Below, one piece after another: positions 52,819 through 61,542 of a DNA stretch of 64,000 nt. This DNA comes from HGM04593 sp045654885 (GTDB lineage Bacteria > Bacteroidota > Bacteroidia > Bacteroidales > Bacteroidaceae). Location: NCBI GenBank assembly GCA_045654885.1, contig JAZOOF010000051.1, positions 62,001 to 126,000 on the forward strand. Reading direction: 5' to 3'. The notes under the pieces were generated by a model. The model ran no database searches. It was not told the DNA's origin and was given only the letters and a program-made list of their open reading frames with translations. Position 1 is the stretch's first letter, and each line of letters starts with the position of its first letter. The translations under genes and the position numbers were made by a program.

Positions 52819-54207
52819 CTATTCTCTCAAGCTCTTCAATTCGTTGTTTATCTCCTTCATGCGCTTTGTTGTGAGCGGGTAGAGGAAGATGAAGAATGCC
52901 GACAGGGCTGCTATTCCGGCTGGTACATAGCTTATGAGCAGGCGCAATCCTTCAATTGCGCTCTCTGTCTGCACGGCACCTTCGGCTGTGTTGAACCCGA
53001 ATGCTGCAAGCAACCAAAGTACGGCTGATGTTCCGAACGCACCGCCGAACTTCTGCGCCATTGATGATGACGAGAAGATAAGGCCTGTTGATGCGGTCTT
53101 GAATTTAAGCTCGGCATAATCCGATATGTCGGCATACATACTCCACACCAATGGTGATATTATACCTGTGAATATACCCATTGCTATCTGCAGAATAAGC
53201 AAAGACCAGTATCCGGCGGTTGTGTCTGTCGGTACGTAGTAGAATACAATACACAATGCTATGATTGCAAAGAGCGAGTAGAGGAATGTGCTCTTCTTGC
53301 CAAGCTTGAATGTTATTGGTGTGGCAATGGCAACACCAATCATGTTTGCAATTTCACCAATGGTAAAGAATATTCCGGCATAGAACAGGAACTCAACCGA
53401 GAATAGTGAGAGTGTTGCACCTTCGGCAATCTGTGTGGTGAAATAGTAGGGGATTACCGCGTATCTTACCGCGCCAAAGAAGTTGAAGAAAAGTACACCG
53501 CCCAGTAGAATCCACCAGGGGCCGTTGTGCAGCAGTGATTTCAAATCCTCGGCAATATTTGTCTGTTTGATTGCAGGTTTTATTCTCTCACGTGTCATCT
53601 TGAATGTGAGCACAAAGAGTGCAAGGCATGTAACGCTCACAATTACCATTGCTGTCTGCCAAGCCTGCGGGTCATATGTGAGCTTGCCGCTTACTCCTGC
53701 CAAAGCGTTGCAGAGAGGTTCCCAGAAAGCAAGCACAATGAACGAGCCGGTGTATGCAAAAAACATTCTGTACGATGAAAAAACGGTCTTTTCATCGGTA
53801 TCTTCGGTCATAACGCCAAGCATTGAGCCATATGGTACGTTTATGGCTGTGTAGACGGTCATCATGAGTATGTATGTGACAAAGGCCCAGATGTTCTTGC
53901 CGGTCTCGCCCATATCGGGCTTGGTGAACAGCAGTACACCGGCAATGGCAAACGGAACGGCAATCCACAGCAGGTACGGGCGGTATTTTCCCCATTTGGT
54001 GTTTGTGCGGTCGGCAATTATACCCATCATGGGGTCCGATACGGCATCCCAAATCTTTGTTACAAGGAACAACAGTGCTGCAAGTCCAAGGTCAAGGCCG
54101 AACACGTTTGTGTAGAATATCGGTAGATATGCACTGAATACTTTCCAGAACATGGATGAGGCCATGTCGCCCAATCCGTATCCTATTTTCTCTTTTAATG
54201 TTGCCAT
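52819..54207 (-). CDS. GPH-family sugar:cation symporter (MelB-like MFS transporter)
   Basis: A 462-residue, 12-helix transporter of the glycoside-pentoside-hexuronide:cation group. It begins MATLKEKIGYGLGDMASSMFWKVFSAYLP, and has the cation-site motif region KIWDAVSDPMMGIIADRTNTKWGKYRPYLLW, NVPYGSMLGVMTEDTDEK, and PLVWSMYADISDYAE in the second half. The ATG 20 codons upstream is rejected because a good promoter overlaps it. It probably brings a mono- or disaccharide across the inner membrane. No sugar hydrolase is adjacent, so the substrate is unknown. Confidence 0.92.
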   Translation of the reverse strand: MATLKEKIGYGLGDMASSMFWKVFSAYLPIFYTNVFGLDLGLAALLFLVTKIWDAVSDPMMGIIADRTNTKWGKYRPYLLWIAVPFAIAGVLLFTKPDMGETGKNIWAFVTYILMMTVYTAINVPYGSMLGVMTEDTDEKTVFSSYRMFFAYTGSFIVLAFWEPLCNALAGVSGKLTYDPQAWQTAMVIVSVTCLALFVLTFKMTRERIKPAIKQTNIAEDLKSLLHNGPWWILLGGVLFFNFFGAVRYAVIPYYFTTQIAEGATLSLFSVEFLFYAGIFFTIGEIANMIGVAIATPITFKLGKKSTFLYSLFAIIALCIVFYYVPTDTTAGYWSLLILQIAMGIFTGIISPLVWSMYADISDYAELKFKTASTGLIFSSSSMAQKFGGAFGTSAVLWLLAAFGFNTAEGAVQTESAIEGLRLLISYVPAGIAALSAFFIFLYPLTTKRMKEINNELKSLRE

Positions 54208-54236
54208 AATATGTTTGTTTTTATGTTTAATTTTGG

Positions 54237-54268
54237 CAAATGTAGCAAAAGTGTTCGTCAATGCCAAG
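54237..54268 (-). promoter_or_regulatory. GPH symporter promoter
   Basis: Minus-strand TACATTTG (54237-54244) is an exact -7 element; CTTG (54265-54268), 20 bases upstream, is a one-mismatch -33 element. It is 30 bases from the start codon. Confidence 0.65.
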
Positions 54269-54343
54269 AATATGCGGAACTGTTAAAAAGATTTTTTGTT
54301 TCATTTCTTGTTGAGAGCGGTAAAATCAAAAAAAAAGTGCCGA

Positions 54344-54376
54344 TTGCTATTTTTTATAAAAAAAAGTTTATTTTTG
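54344..54376 (+). promoter_or_regulatory. Candidate sdhCAB promoter
   Basis: TATTTTTG (54369-54376) is an exact -7 element; TTG at 54344-54346 gives a 22-base spacer and only a partial -33. It leaves a leader of about 65 bases. Confidence 0.45.
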
Positions 54377-54448
54377 TCTTTTGTAAAAGTGCGTAATAGG
54401 TGAAATTTTAAACAATTTACTAATTATATAACTTAAAATCAATTCATT

Positions 54449-55171
54449 ATGTGGTTATCTAAATCTTCTGTGGGAAGAAAGGTAGTTATGAGTGTATCGG
54501 GTGTTGCCCTTGTGCTCTTCCTTCTTTTCCACATGGCAATGAACCTGGTTGCTGTAATCAGCACCGAGGGTTACAACATGATTTGTGAGTTTTTGGGAGC
54601 TAACTGGTATGCATTGGTGGGAACTGCAGGTCTTGCACTTCTCGTTGTTGTACACTTTGTATACGCTTTCATCCTTACGATCCAGAACAGAAAGGCTCGC
54701 GGTAATCAGCGCTACGCTGTTGCCGAAAGACCAAAGGGTGTATCTTGGGCATCGCAGAACATGCTTGTTCTTGGTATCATCGTAGTTCTTGGTTTGGGTC
54801 TTCACCTCTTCAACTTCTGGGCCAACATGCAGTTGCCCGAGATTCTTCACAAGTTGGGCATGCACGTAGAGCCTGCCGTTATGGAGAATGTTGCAAACGG
54901 TTCGGGTTACATTGCAAGAACCTTCACTTGCCCTGTTTATGCAGCTCTTTATGTTGTTTGGTTAGCTGCTTTGTGGTTCCACCTCACACACGGTTTCTGG
55001 AGCGCAATGCAGACACTCGGCTTCAACAACAAGGTATGGTTCTGCCGTTGGAAGGCTATCGGTAACGTAGTCGTTACTTTGATTATCCTCGGTTTCCTTG
55101 CAGTGGTTATTGCCGGTTTCTTCGGTCTTGGCGCTTTGGGTACTATTGAATGTGCAGGCGCTTGCTGCTAA
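54449..55171 (+). CDS. sdhC: Succinate dehydrogenase/fumarate reductase cytochrome b subunit
   Basis: A 240-residue five-helix membrane anchor of the B-type complex. Helices include VVMSVSGVALVLFLLFHMAMNLVAV, ALVGTAGLALLVVVHFVYAFILT, MLVLGIIVVLGLGLHLFNFW, FTCPVYAALYVVWLAALWFHLTHGFWSA and VVVTLIILGFLAVVIAGFFG; histidines in several helices can ligate the two haems b. It exchanges electrons with menaquinone. The first gene of the sdhCAB operon, with codon use strongly biased to C-ending and T-ending favoured codons like highly expressed genes. In Bacteroides the complex works mainly as a fumarate reductase. Confidence 0.95.
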   Translation: MWLSKSSVGRKVVMSVSGVALVLFLLFHMAMNLVAVISTEGYNMICEFLGANWYALVGTAGLALLVVVHFVYAFILTIQNRKARGNQRYAVAERPKGVSWASQNMLVLGIIVVLGLGLHLFNFWANMQLPEILHKLGMHVEPAVMENVANGSGYIARTFTCPVYAALYVVWLAALWFHLTHGFWSAMQTLGFNNKVWFCRWKAIGNVVVTLIILGFLAVVIAGFFGLGALGTIECAGACC

Positions 55172-55207
55172 TTACAAATCAGTGTAAAAATCTAAAACAT
55201 ATATATT

Positions 55208-57166
55208 ATGGCTAAAATCAGTTCAATAAAAGTGGATTCTAAAATCCCCGAAGGCCCATTGGCTGAAAAATGGACTAACTACAAGGCACACCAGAAATTG
55301 GTGAACCCTGCCAACAAGCGTAAGTTGGATATCATTGTTGTGGGTACAGGTCTTGCAGGTGCATCGGCAGCTGCATCACTCGGTGCCATGGGTTTCAACG
55401 TGCTTAACTTCTGTATTCAGGACTCTCCACGCCGTGCTCACTCAATTGCAGCACAGGGTGGTATCAATGCAGCAAAGAACTACCAGAACGATGGTGACTC
55501 TGTTTACCGTCTCTTCTACGATACAATCAAGGGTGGTGACTACCGTGCACGCGAGGCTAACGTTCACCGTTTGGCCGAGGTTTCGGGCGCCATCATCGAC
55601 CAGTGTGTAGCTCAGTGTGTTCCTTTCGCACGCGAGTACGGCGGTCTTTTGGCTAACCGTTCATTCGGTGGTGCTCAGGTATCGCGTACATTCTATGCCC
55701 GCGGCCAGACCGGCCAGCAGCTCCTTCTCGGTGCATACTCGGCACTCAACTACCAGGTTAACCAGGGTACAGTAAAGGTTTACACACGTTATGAGATGCT
55801 CGACGTTGTAATCATCGACGGCCGTGCACGCGGTATCATCGCGCGTAACCTTGTAACAGGTAAGGTTGAGCGTTTCGCTGCTCACGCTGTAGTTATCGGT
55901 ACCGGTGGTTACGGTAACGCATACTTCCTTTCTACAAATGCTATGGGCAGCAACGGTTCAGCAGCTCTCCAGTGCTACCGCAAGGGTGCATGGTTTGCAA
56001 ACCCATGTTACGCACAGATTCACCCTACCTGCGTTCCTGTTCACGGTGACAAGCAGTCCAAGTTGACACTTATGTCCGAGTCACTCCGTAACGACGGCCG
56101 CATCTGGGTACCGAAGAAGCTTGAGGATGCAAAGGCTCTCCAGGCCGGCAAGAAGCATCCTAACGATATCCCCGATGAGGACCGCGACTTCTACTTGGAG
56201 CGCCGTTATCCTGCATTCGGTAACCTTGTACCACGTGACGTTGCTTCACGCGCAGCCAAGGAGCGTTGCGATGCCGGCTATGGTGTGAACAACACAGGTT
56301 TGGCCGTGTTCCTCGACTTCAAGTATGCTATCCAGCGTCTTGGTGAGGATGTTGTACGTCAGCGCTACGGTAACCTCTTCGATATGTATGAGGAGATTGC
56401 CGATACAAACCCATACAAGGAGCCAATGATGATATTCCCTGCTATCCACTACACAATGGGTGGTATCTGGGTAGACTACGAGTTGCAGACATCAATCCCG
56501 GGTCTCTTCGCTATCGGTGAGGCTAACTTCAGCGACCACGGTGCTAACCGTCTTGGTGCTTCGGCTCTCATGCAGGGTCTTGCCGACGGTTACTTCGTTC
56601 TTCCTTATACAATCCAGAACTATCTCGCCGACCAGATTCAGGTTCCACGCTTCAGCACAGATGCTCCTGAGTTCGTAGAGGCCGAGAAGGCTGTAAAGGA
56701 CAAGATTGCCAAGCTTATGGCTATCAAGGGTACACGTAGTGTAGACTCAATCCACAAGGAACTTGGTCTTGTTATGTGGGACAATGTAGGTATGGCACGT
56801 ACCAAGGAGTCTCTTGAGAAGGCTCTCAATGAGATTAACCGTGTTGAGAAGCTCTTCTGGAGCGAGCTCCGCATTCCTGGTGAGGCCGATACTCTCAACA
56901 TTGAGCTTGAGAAGGCACTCCGTCTGCTCGACTTCATTGAGATTGGCCGCTTGATGGCATACGATGCCCTCAACCGCGAGGAGTCTTGTGGTGGTCACTT
57001 CCGCGAGGAGCACCAGACCGAGGAGGGTGAGGCTAAGCGCGACGATGAGAACTTCTCATACGTGGCTTGCTGGAAGTACACCGGCCAGGGTCAGGAGCCT
57101 GAACTCATCAAGGAGGACCTCAACTATCAGTACATCAAGGTACAGCAGCGTAACTACAAAAACTAA
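55208..57166 (+). CDS. sdhA: Succinate dehydrogenase/fumarate reductase flavoprotein subunit
   Basis: A 652-residue flavoprotein. FAD-binding VVGTGLAGASAAASLGAMG is followed by the covalent-FAD histidine in RRAHSIAAQGGINAA, the active-site segment HPTCVPVHG, RDVASRAAKERCDAG, the substrate-domain HYTMGGIWVDYELQ and LFAIGEANFSDHGANRLGASALMQG. The size fits the B-type (Wolinella-like) enzyme. It interconverts succinate and fumarate at the cytoplasmic face and passes electrons to SdhB. The gap to sdhC is 36 bases and to sdhB 21 bases. Confidence 0.97.
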   Translation: MAKISSIKVDSKIPEGPLAEKWTNYKAHQKLVNPANKRKLDIIVVGTGLAGASAAASLGAMGFNVLNFCIQDSPRRAHSIAAQGGINAAKNYQNDGDSVYRLFYDTIKGGDYRAREANVHRLAEVSGAIIDQCVAQCVPFAREYGGLLANRSFGGAQVSRTFYARGQTGQQLLLGAYSALNYQVNQGTVKVYTRYEMLDVVIIDGRARGIIARNLVTGKVERFAAHAVVIGTGGYGNAYFLSTNAMGSNGSAALQCYRKGAWFANPCYAQIHPTCVPVHGDKQSKLTLMSESLRNDGRIWVPKKLEDAKALQAGKKHPNDIPDEDRDFYLERRYPAFGNLVPRDVASRAAKERCDAGYGVNNTGLAVFLDFKYAIQRLGEDVVRQRYGNLFDMYEEIADTNPYKEPMMIFPAIHYTMGGIWVDYELQTSIPGLFAIGEANFSDHGANRLGASALMQGLADGYFVLPYTIQNYLADQIQVPRFSTDAPEFVEAEKAVKDKIAKLMAIKGTRSVDSIHKELGLVMWDNVGMARTKESLEKALNEINRVEKLFWSELRIPGEADTLNIELEKALRLLDFIEIGRLMAYDALNREESCGGHFREEHQTEEGEAKRDDENFSYVACWKYTGQGQEPELIKEDLNYQYIKVQQRNYKN

Positions 57167-57187
57167 TCATTCCTAAAATTGTAAGCA

Positions 57188-57943
57188 ATGGACAAAAATA
57201 TAAGTTTTACATTGAAGGTATGGCGTCAGAGAGGTCCTAAGGCCAAAGGTGCTTTCGAGACCTACGAGATGAAGGATATTCCGGGCGATACCTCATTCCT
57301 CGAGATGCTTGATATTCTTAACGAGCAGTTGGTAAACGAGAATAAAGAACCGGTTGTGTTCGACCACGACTGCCGCGAGGGTATCTGCGGTATGTGTTCA
57401 CTCTATGTGAACGGTCACCCACACGGTCCTGCAACAGGTGCTACAACTTGTCAGCTCTATATGCGCCGTTTCAAGGATGGTGACGTTATCACCGTTGAGC
57501 CTTGGCGTTCAGCCGGCTTCCCAGTAATCCGTGACCTCATGGTCGACCGTACGGCGTTCGACAAGATTCAGCAGGCCGGCGGTTACGTATCAATCAACAC
57601 CGGCGGTATGCCCGATGCCAATGCAATTCCCATTGGCAAGGACATTGCCGAGGAGGCTATGGATGCTGCGGCATGTATCGGTTGCGGTGCTTGTGTAGCT
57701 GCTTGTAAGAACGGTTCAGCCATGTTGTTCGTTTCGGCAAAGGTTAGCCAGTTCGCATTGTTGCCACAGGGTAAGGTCGAGGCAGCAAAGCGTGTAAAGG
57801 CTATGGTTGCAAAGATGGACGAACTTGGTTTCGGTAACTGTACCAATACCCGTGCTTGTGAGGCCGAGTGCCCCAAGTGTGTTTCAATCAGCAACATCGC
57901 TCGTTTGAACCGCGAGTTCATCAAGGCTAAGCTGAAAGACTGA
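57188..57943 (+). CDS. sdhB: Succinate dehydrogenase/fumarate reductase iron-sulfur subunit
   Basis: A 251-residue protein with three iron-sulfur clusters: the plant-type [2Fe-2S] site DHDCREGICGMCSLYVNG with a later Cys in GATTCQLYMRRF, then CIGCGACVAAC and CTNTRACEAECPKC for the [4Fe-4S] and [3Fe-4S] centres. It wires the flavin to the haems of SdhC. Length is typical of the B-type complex. A strong terminator follows, so sdhCAB is a closed operon. Confidence 0.97.
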   Translation: MDKNISFTLKVWRQRGPKAKGAFETYEMKDIPGDTSFLEMLDILNEQLVNENKEPVVFDHDCREGICGMCSLYVNGHPHGPATGATTCQLYMRRFKDGDVITVEPWRSAGFPVIRDLMVDRTAFDKIQQAGGYVSINTGGMPDANAIPIGKDIAEEAMDAAACIGCGACVAACKNGSAMLFVSAKVSQFALLPQGKVEAAKRVKAMVAKMDELGFGNCTNTRACEAECPKCVSISNIARLNREFIKAKLKD

Positions 57944-57960
57944 TATCCTGTTGGATAAAT

Positions 57961-57998
57961 AAAAAATCGGGCTGCCCCAAAGGCAGTCCGATTTTTTT
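57961..57998. terminator. Bidirectional terminator between sdhB and the second PepSY gene
   Basis: AAAAAATCGGGCTGCC pairs with GGCAGTCCGATTTTTTT (one mismatch) around CCCAAA; it lies between convergent genes and has T-runs at both ends. Confidence 0.9.
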
Positions 57999-58019
57999 GT
58001 GTAATCATTTGGAGCGGTA

Positions 58020-58460
58020 TCAATCGTCAATGTCGTAGATGTTGAAATTCTTGTCAAACTTCAGTTCAAGACGGTTCGACAGCTTCACCTCGTAATCGTT
58101 GCGGTTCTTCTCAATTACAAGAATCCTTTCGCCGGCATAGTTCTTCTCAATGTAATCCTTGATGGGCTGTGGAACTATCGCTGCAGGCACTGCGCTCTGG
58201 CCGCCATCAACCTCCTCCCAGTTTCCTTTGCTTGAGAACTCAACCTTTACACCGTTGGCAAGTCTAACTTCGTATGAGTTGAACAGGATGTTGCAATCCT
58301 CCTTTGCATAAAGCAGGTCGACACCGGCATAATGTGCATCGATGAACTCCTGTGCAGGTTTTGGCAACTGGCTCTTGTTTATGAGCTTGTCATTATCGGC
58401 TACTGCAGAAAAAACACCTAAAGAAAATACAGCAACCAGAATCAATAGAATCTTTTTCAT
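58020..58460 (-). CDS. Periplasmic PepSY-like protein (second paralogue)
   Basis: A 146-residue protein closely related to the one at 52182-52622, with the same signal peptide pattern (MKKILLILVAVFSLGVFSA), two PepSY-like repeats (EFIDAHYAGVDLLYAKEDCN, DYIEKNYAGERILVIEKNR) and the C-terminus FNIYDIDD. It has a Cys (EDCNILF) absent from the first paralogue. It is monocistronic, lacks the lipoprotein partner, and shares the 24-base upstream box. The pair arose by duplication that kept the promoter; function is unknown. Confidence 0.9.
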   Translation of the reverse strand: MKKILLILVAVFSLGVFSAVADNDKLINKSQLPKPAQEFIDAHYAGVDLLYAKEDCNILFNSYEVRLANGVKVEFSSKGNWEEVDGGQSAVPAAIVPQPIKDYIEKNYAGERILVIEKNRNDYEVKLSNRLELKFDKNFNIYDIDD

Positions 58461-58539
58461 AATCTTTTGTCTTTTATCGGTTAGTAAATATTTATTGTTT
58501 CAACACTTGTAAACTTTTTACTGTTCATTGTTTACATTG

Positions 58540-58578
58540 CGAAGATAATATCACGATTCTGAAATGAATTTGAAATTT
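58540..58578 (-). promoter_or_regulatory. PepSY promoter with conserved upstream box (second copy)
   Basis: Minus-strand TATCTTCG (58540-58547) with the 24-base box at 58555-58578, identical to 52719-52742. The box-to-(-7) distance is the same within one base at both genes, and the flanking GTTTACA word is also kept (58530-58536), while surrounding bases differ. Confidence 0.65.
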
Positions 58579-58661
58579 TATGAAAATAGATGAAAAATTT
58601 TTGTTTGGATATGATTTTATAATTCCATTATATTAATTTAGCAACAATAAAATATAAGATT

Positions 58662-60809
58662 ATGGCAAAGAAAGGTGCAAAGAGTAAGGGTAGGCTGAAC
58701 AAGGGTACAGTCGTTGATATGATGGTCGATTTCTTCAACCGCAACGACAGCCGCATTGTCAGTCCAAAGGAGATATTCAAGGAGTTGAATCTGACATCCA
58801 CATCGGCACGAACGTTATGCGTGAATATACTCGATGATATGGTCTTCGATGGCTATCTCATTGAGCCGGAGTTCCGCAAATACCGTCTTGCCGACAACTC
58901 TTCAATCCTTGTGGGAACATTCCTGCGCAGCAAGGATGGCTACAATGAGTTTCACCCCGAGGATGGCAGTGACCCGGTGCTCATAAGCGAGCGCAACTCG
59001 GCACACGCTCTCACCGACGATGTTGTGCGTGTGGCGCTCTTTGCAAGGCGTCGTGGCCGTGGCCGTGAGGGCGAGGTGGTGGAAATTATCAAGCGCACAC
59101 ATGATACCTTTGTGGGTGAGCTGAGCGTGGAGAGACACTATGCTTTCCTAATCACCGAGAACCGTATAATGCCTAATGATATATTCATTCCAAAGGATTT
59201 GCTTAAGGGTGGAAAGAGTGGTGACAAAGCTGTTGTGAAGCTGCTTGAGTGGCCGCTCGACAGCAAGAACCCGGTAGGCAAGGTTATTGACATCCTTGGC
59301 AAGAGTGGCGACAATGATACCGAGATGAATGCCATACTGGCCGAGTATGGCCTGCCATACACCTATCCGGCTGCCGTTGAGCAGGCTGCAAGCCAGTTGT
59401 CGGCCGACATAACAGCCGAGGAGGTTGCCAAGCGCAAGGATTTCCGCGGTGTGACAACACTTACCATTGACCCGGCCGATGCCAAAGACTTTGACGATGC
59501 ACTCTCCATTCGTCCTGCAGGTGAGGGACTGTGGGAGGTTGGTGTGCACATTGCCGATGTGTCGCACTATGTAACCGAGGGTAGTATTATAGATAAGGAG
59601 GCTTTCAAGCGCGCAACATCGATATATCTTGTTGACCGCACAATACCGATGCTTCCCGAACGCCTTTGCAATGACCTCTGTTCATTGCGCCCACATGAGG
59701 ACAAACTTGCCTATTCGGTAATCTTTACAATGAACGAAAAGGCCGAGGTAAAGAAGTTCGAGATTGCCCGCACTGTAATAAACAGCGACCACCGTTTCTG
59801 TTACGAAGAGGTGCAGGAGATTATAGAAAAGGGTGAGGGATTGTACTATGATGAAATCAACACCCTTAACAAGCTTGCACAGACAATGCGCACCAAACGT
59901 TTCCAGGCCGGTGCTATAGACTTCCAGCAGGCACAGGTACATTTCCGTCTCGACGACACGGGCAAGCCGCTCTCGGTCTATTTCAGTGAGAGCAACGAGT
60001 CGCACCAGCTCATCGAGGAGTTCATGCTGCTTGCCAACCGCACTGTGGCCGAAAAGATTGGCCGCAAAGCACCTAATGCCCCATTGAAGACTTTCGTATA
60101 CCGCATACACGACCAGCCTAACCCAGAAAAGATTTCAATGCTCTCCAAGTTCGTCAGCAAGCTGGGTTACAAGATGAAGAGCGCAAGCGGCCGCACTACA
60201 TCGGCATCGGCACTCAACAGCCTGTTGAAAGAGGTGCACGGCAGCAAGGAGCAGAATGTCATTGAGCAGATATCACTGCGCACAATGCAGAAGGCGAGGT
60301 ATTCAACCGAAAATATCGGGCACTACGGCCTTGCATTCCGCTATTATACACACTTTACATCGCCCATACGCCGTTACCCCGATTTGCTTGTGCATCGCCT
60401 GCTGCACCGTTATCTCACGCTTGAGGCACGTACGGTCAGCAAACCCAAGTATGAGGATTTGTGCGAGCACTGTTCGGCACAGGAGCAGGTGGCTGCAAAT
60501 GCCGAGCGTGCAAGTATCAAGTACAAACAGGTTGAGTTCATGAGCGAGCACATCGGTGAGGAGTTCGACGCTGTTATAAGTGGTGTGACCGAGTGGGGCT
60601 TCTATGCCGAAATAAACGAGAACAAGTGCGAGGGAATGATACCTATGCGCACTCTGCAGGACGATTATTATGAGTTCGACGAAGCCAACTACTGTATAAT
60701 AGGCCGCCGCCGCAAGCGCAAGTTTACCATTGGTGACCCGGTGCGCATACGTATTACGCGTGCCAACCTCGACCGTAAGCAGCTCGATTTTGAGCTGGTG
60801 GATGAGTGA
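58662..60809 (+). CDS. rnr: Ribonuclease R
   Basis: A 715-residue processive 3'-5' exoribonuclease. It has an N-terminal winged-helix region (about 10-65), two cold-shock-type OB domains (about 70-215), the RNB catalytic domain with TTLTIDPADAKDFDDALSI (the acidic metal ligands), HIADVSHYVTEGS, RTIPMLPERLCNDLCSLRP and YTHFTSPIRRYPDLLVHRLL, and an S1 domain at the end (about 625-712, FDAVISGVTEWGFYAEI). It lacks a long basic tail. It degrades structured RNA and helps in ribosome and tmRNA quality control. The next gene starts 49 bases on. Confidence 0.97.
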   Translation: MAKKGAKSKGRLNKGTVVDMMVDFFNRNDSRIVSPKEIFKELNLTSTSARTLCVNILDDMVFDGYLIEPEFRKYRLADNSSILVGTFLRSKDGYNEFHPEDGSDPVLISERNSAHALTDDVVRVALFARRRGRGREGEVVEIIKRTHDTFVGELSVERHYAFLITENRIMPNDIFIPKDLLKGGKSGDKAVVKLLEWPLDSKNPVGKVIDILGKSGDNDTEMNAILAEYGLPYTYPAAVEQAASQLSADITAEEVAKRKDFRGVTTLTIDPADAKDFDDALSIRPAGEGLWEVGVHIADVSHYVTEGSIIDKEAFKRATSIYLVDRTIPMLPERLCNDLCSLRPHEDKLAYSVIFTMNEKAEVKKFEIARTVINSDHRFCYEEVQEIIEKGEGLYYDEINTLNKLAQTMRTKRFQAGAIDFQQAQVHFRLDDTGKPLSVYFSESNESHQLIEEFMLLANRTVAEKIGRKAPNAPLKTFVYRIHDQPNPEKISMLSKFVSKLGYKMKSASGRTTSASALNSLLKEVHGSKEQNVIEQISLRTMQKARYSTENIGHYGLAFRYYTHFTSPIRRYPDLLVHRLLHRYLTLEARTVSKPKYEDLCEHCSAQEQVAANAERASIKYKQVEFMSEHIGEEFDAVISGVTEWGFYAEINENKCEGMIPMRTLQDDYYEFDEANYCIIGRRRKRKFTIGDPVRIRITRANLDRKQLDFELVDE

Positions 60810-60858
60810 TTTCATTTTCTCTACAATTTCGGGTGTTACGTTTGTAAAAAAAAGAAAA

Positions 60859-61539
60859 ATGAAACTGCTTATAGTAGAAGATGACAAGTCATTGCGCGAG
60901 ATTATGCATCGTGCGTTAACGGGTGAGGGGTATGTTGTGGAGGTTGCGCCCACATACTTCGATGCCTGTGACAAGATTGCTGGCTACAGCTACGACTGCA
61001 TACTGCTCGACATAATGTTGCCCGACGGCAACGGCCTGCGCCTGCTAGAACAGATAAAGGCTCTTGAAAAGGAGGACAGAGTAATCATAATTTCGGCACG
61101 TGATTCGCTTGACGACAAGATTGAGGGACTGGATTTGGGTGCCGATGACTATTTGCCAAAACCTTTTTATATGGCCGAACTCTCGGCACGTATAAAGAGT
61201 GTCATGCGACGCGGTACAGGCGCAGTAAACAAGACAATGACGGCCGGTAACATTGTGCTCGACCTGCAGAGCCGCCAGGTTACCATTGACGGCAACCCCG
61301 TGACGTTGTTGAAGAAGGAGTTCGATATTTTGCTCTATTTCATGCAGCGTCCAAACCACATAATTGACAAGGCTGTGCTTGCCGAGGCTGTCTGGGGCGA
61401 CCACATTGATATGGTCGACAATTTCCAGTTCGTATATGCCCAGATAAAAAACCTGCGCAAGAGACTTGCCGATGCCGGTGCCTCGCAGAACATAAAGGCT
61501 GTGTATGGCTTTGGTTATAAATTTACCGAGACCGATTGA
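60859..61539 (+). CDS. OmpR-family response regulator
   Basis: A 226-residue regulator. The receiver domain (1-115) has the acidic pair in IVEDDKSLRE, phospho-acceptor Asp in LLDIMLPDGNG, the switch Ser in IIISARDS and Lys in DYLPKPF. The C-terminal winged-helix DNA-binding domain (about 130-225) has VTLLKKEFDILLYFMQRPNHI, LAEAVWGD and the final VYGFGYKF. The start is MKLLIVEDDKS; an upstream in-frame ATG lies inside rnr. The histidine kinase gene follows three bases after the stop, so they are cognate partners. Members bind tandem direct repeats with about 11-base periodicity. Confidence 0.95.
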   Translation: MKLLIVEDDKSLREIMHRALTGEGYVVEVAPTYFDACDKIAGYSYDCILLDIMLPDGNGLRLLEQIKALEKEDRVIIISARDSLDDKIEGLDLGADDYLPKPFYMAELSARIKSVMRRGTGAVNKTMTAGNIVLDLQSRQVTIDGNPVTLLKKEFDILLYFMQRPNHIIDKAVLAEAVWGDHIDMVDNFQFVYAQIKNLRKRLADAGASQNIKAVYGFGYKFTETD

Positions 61540-61542
61540 TTT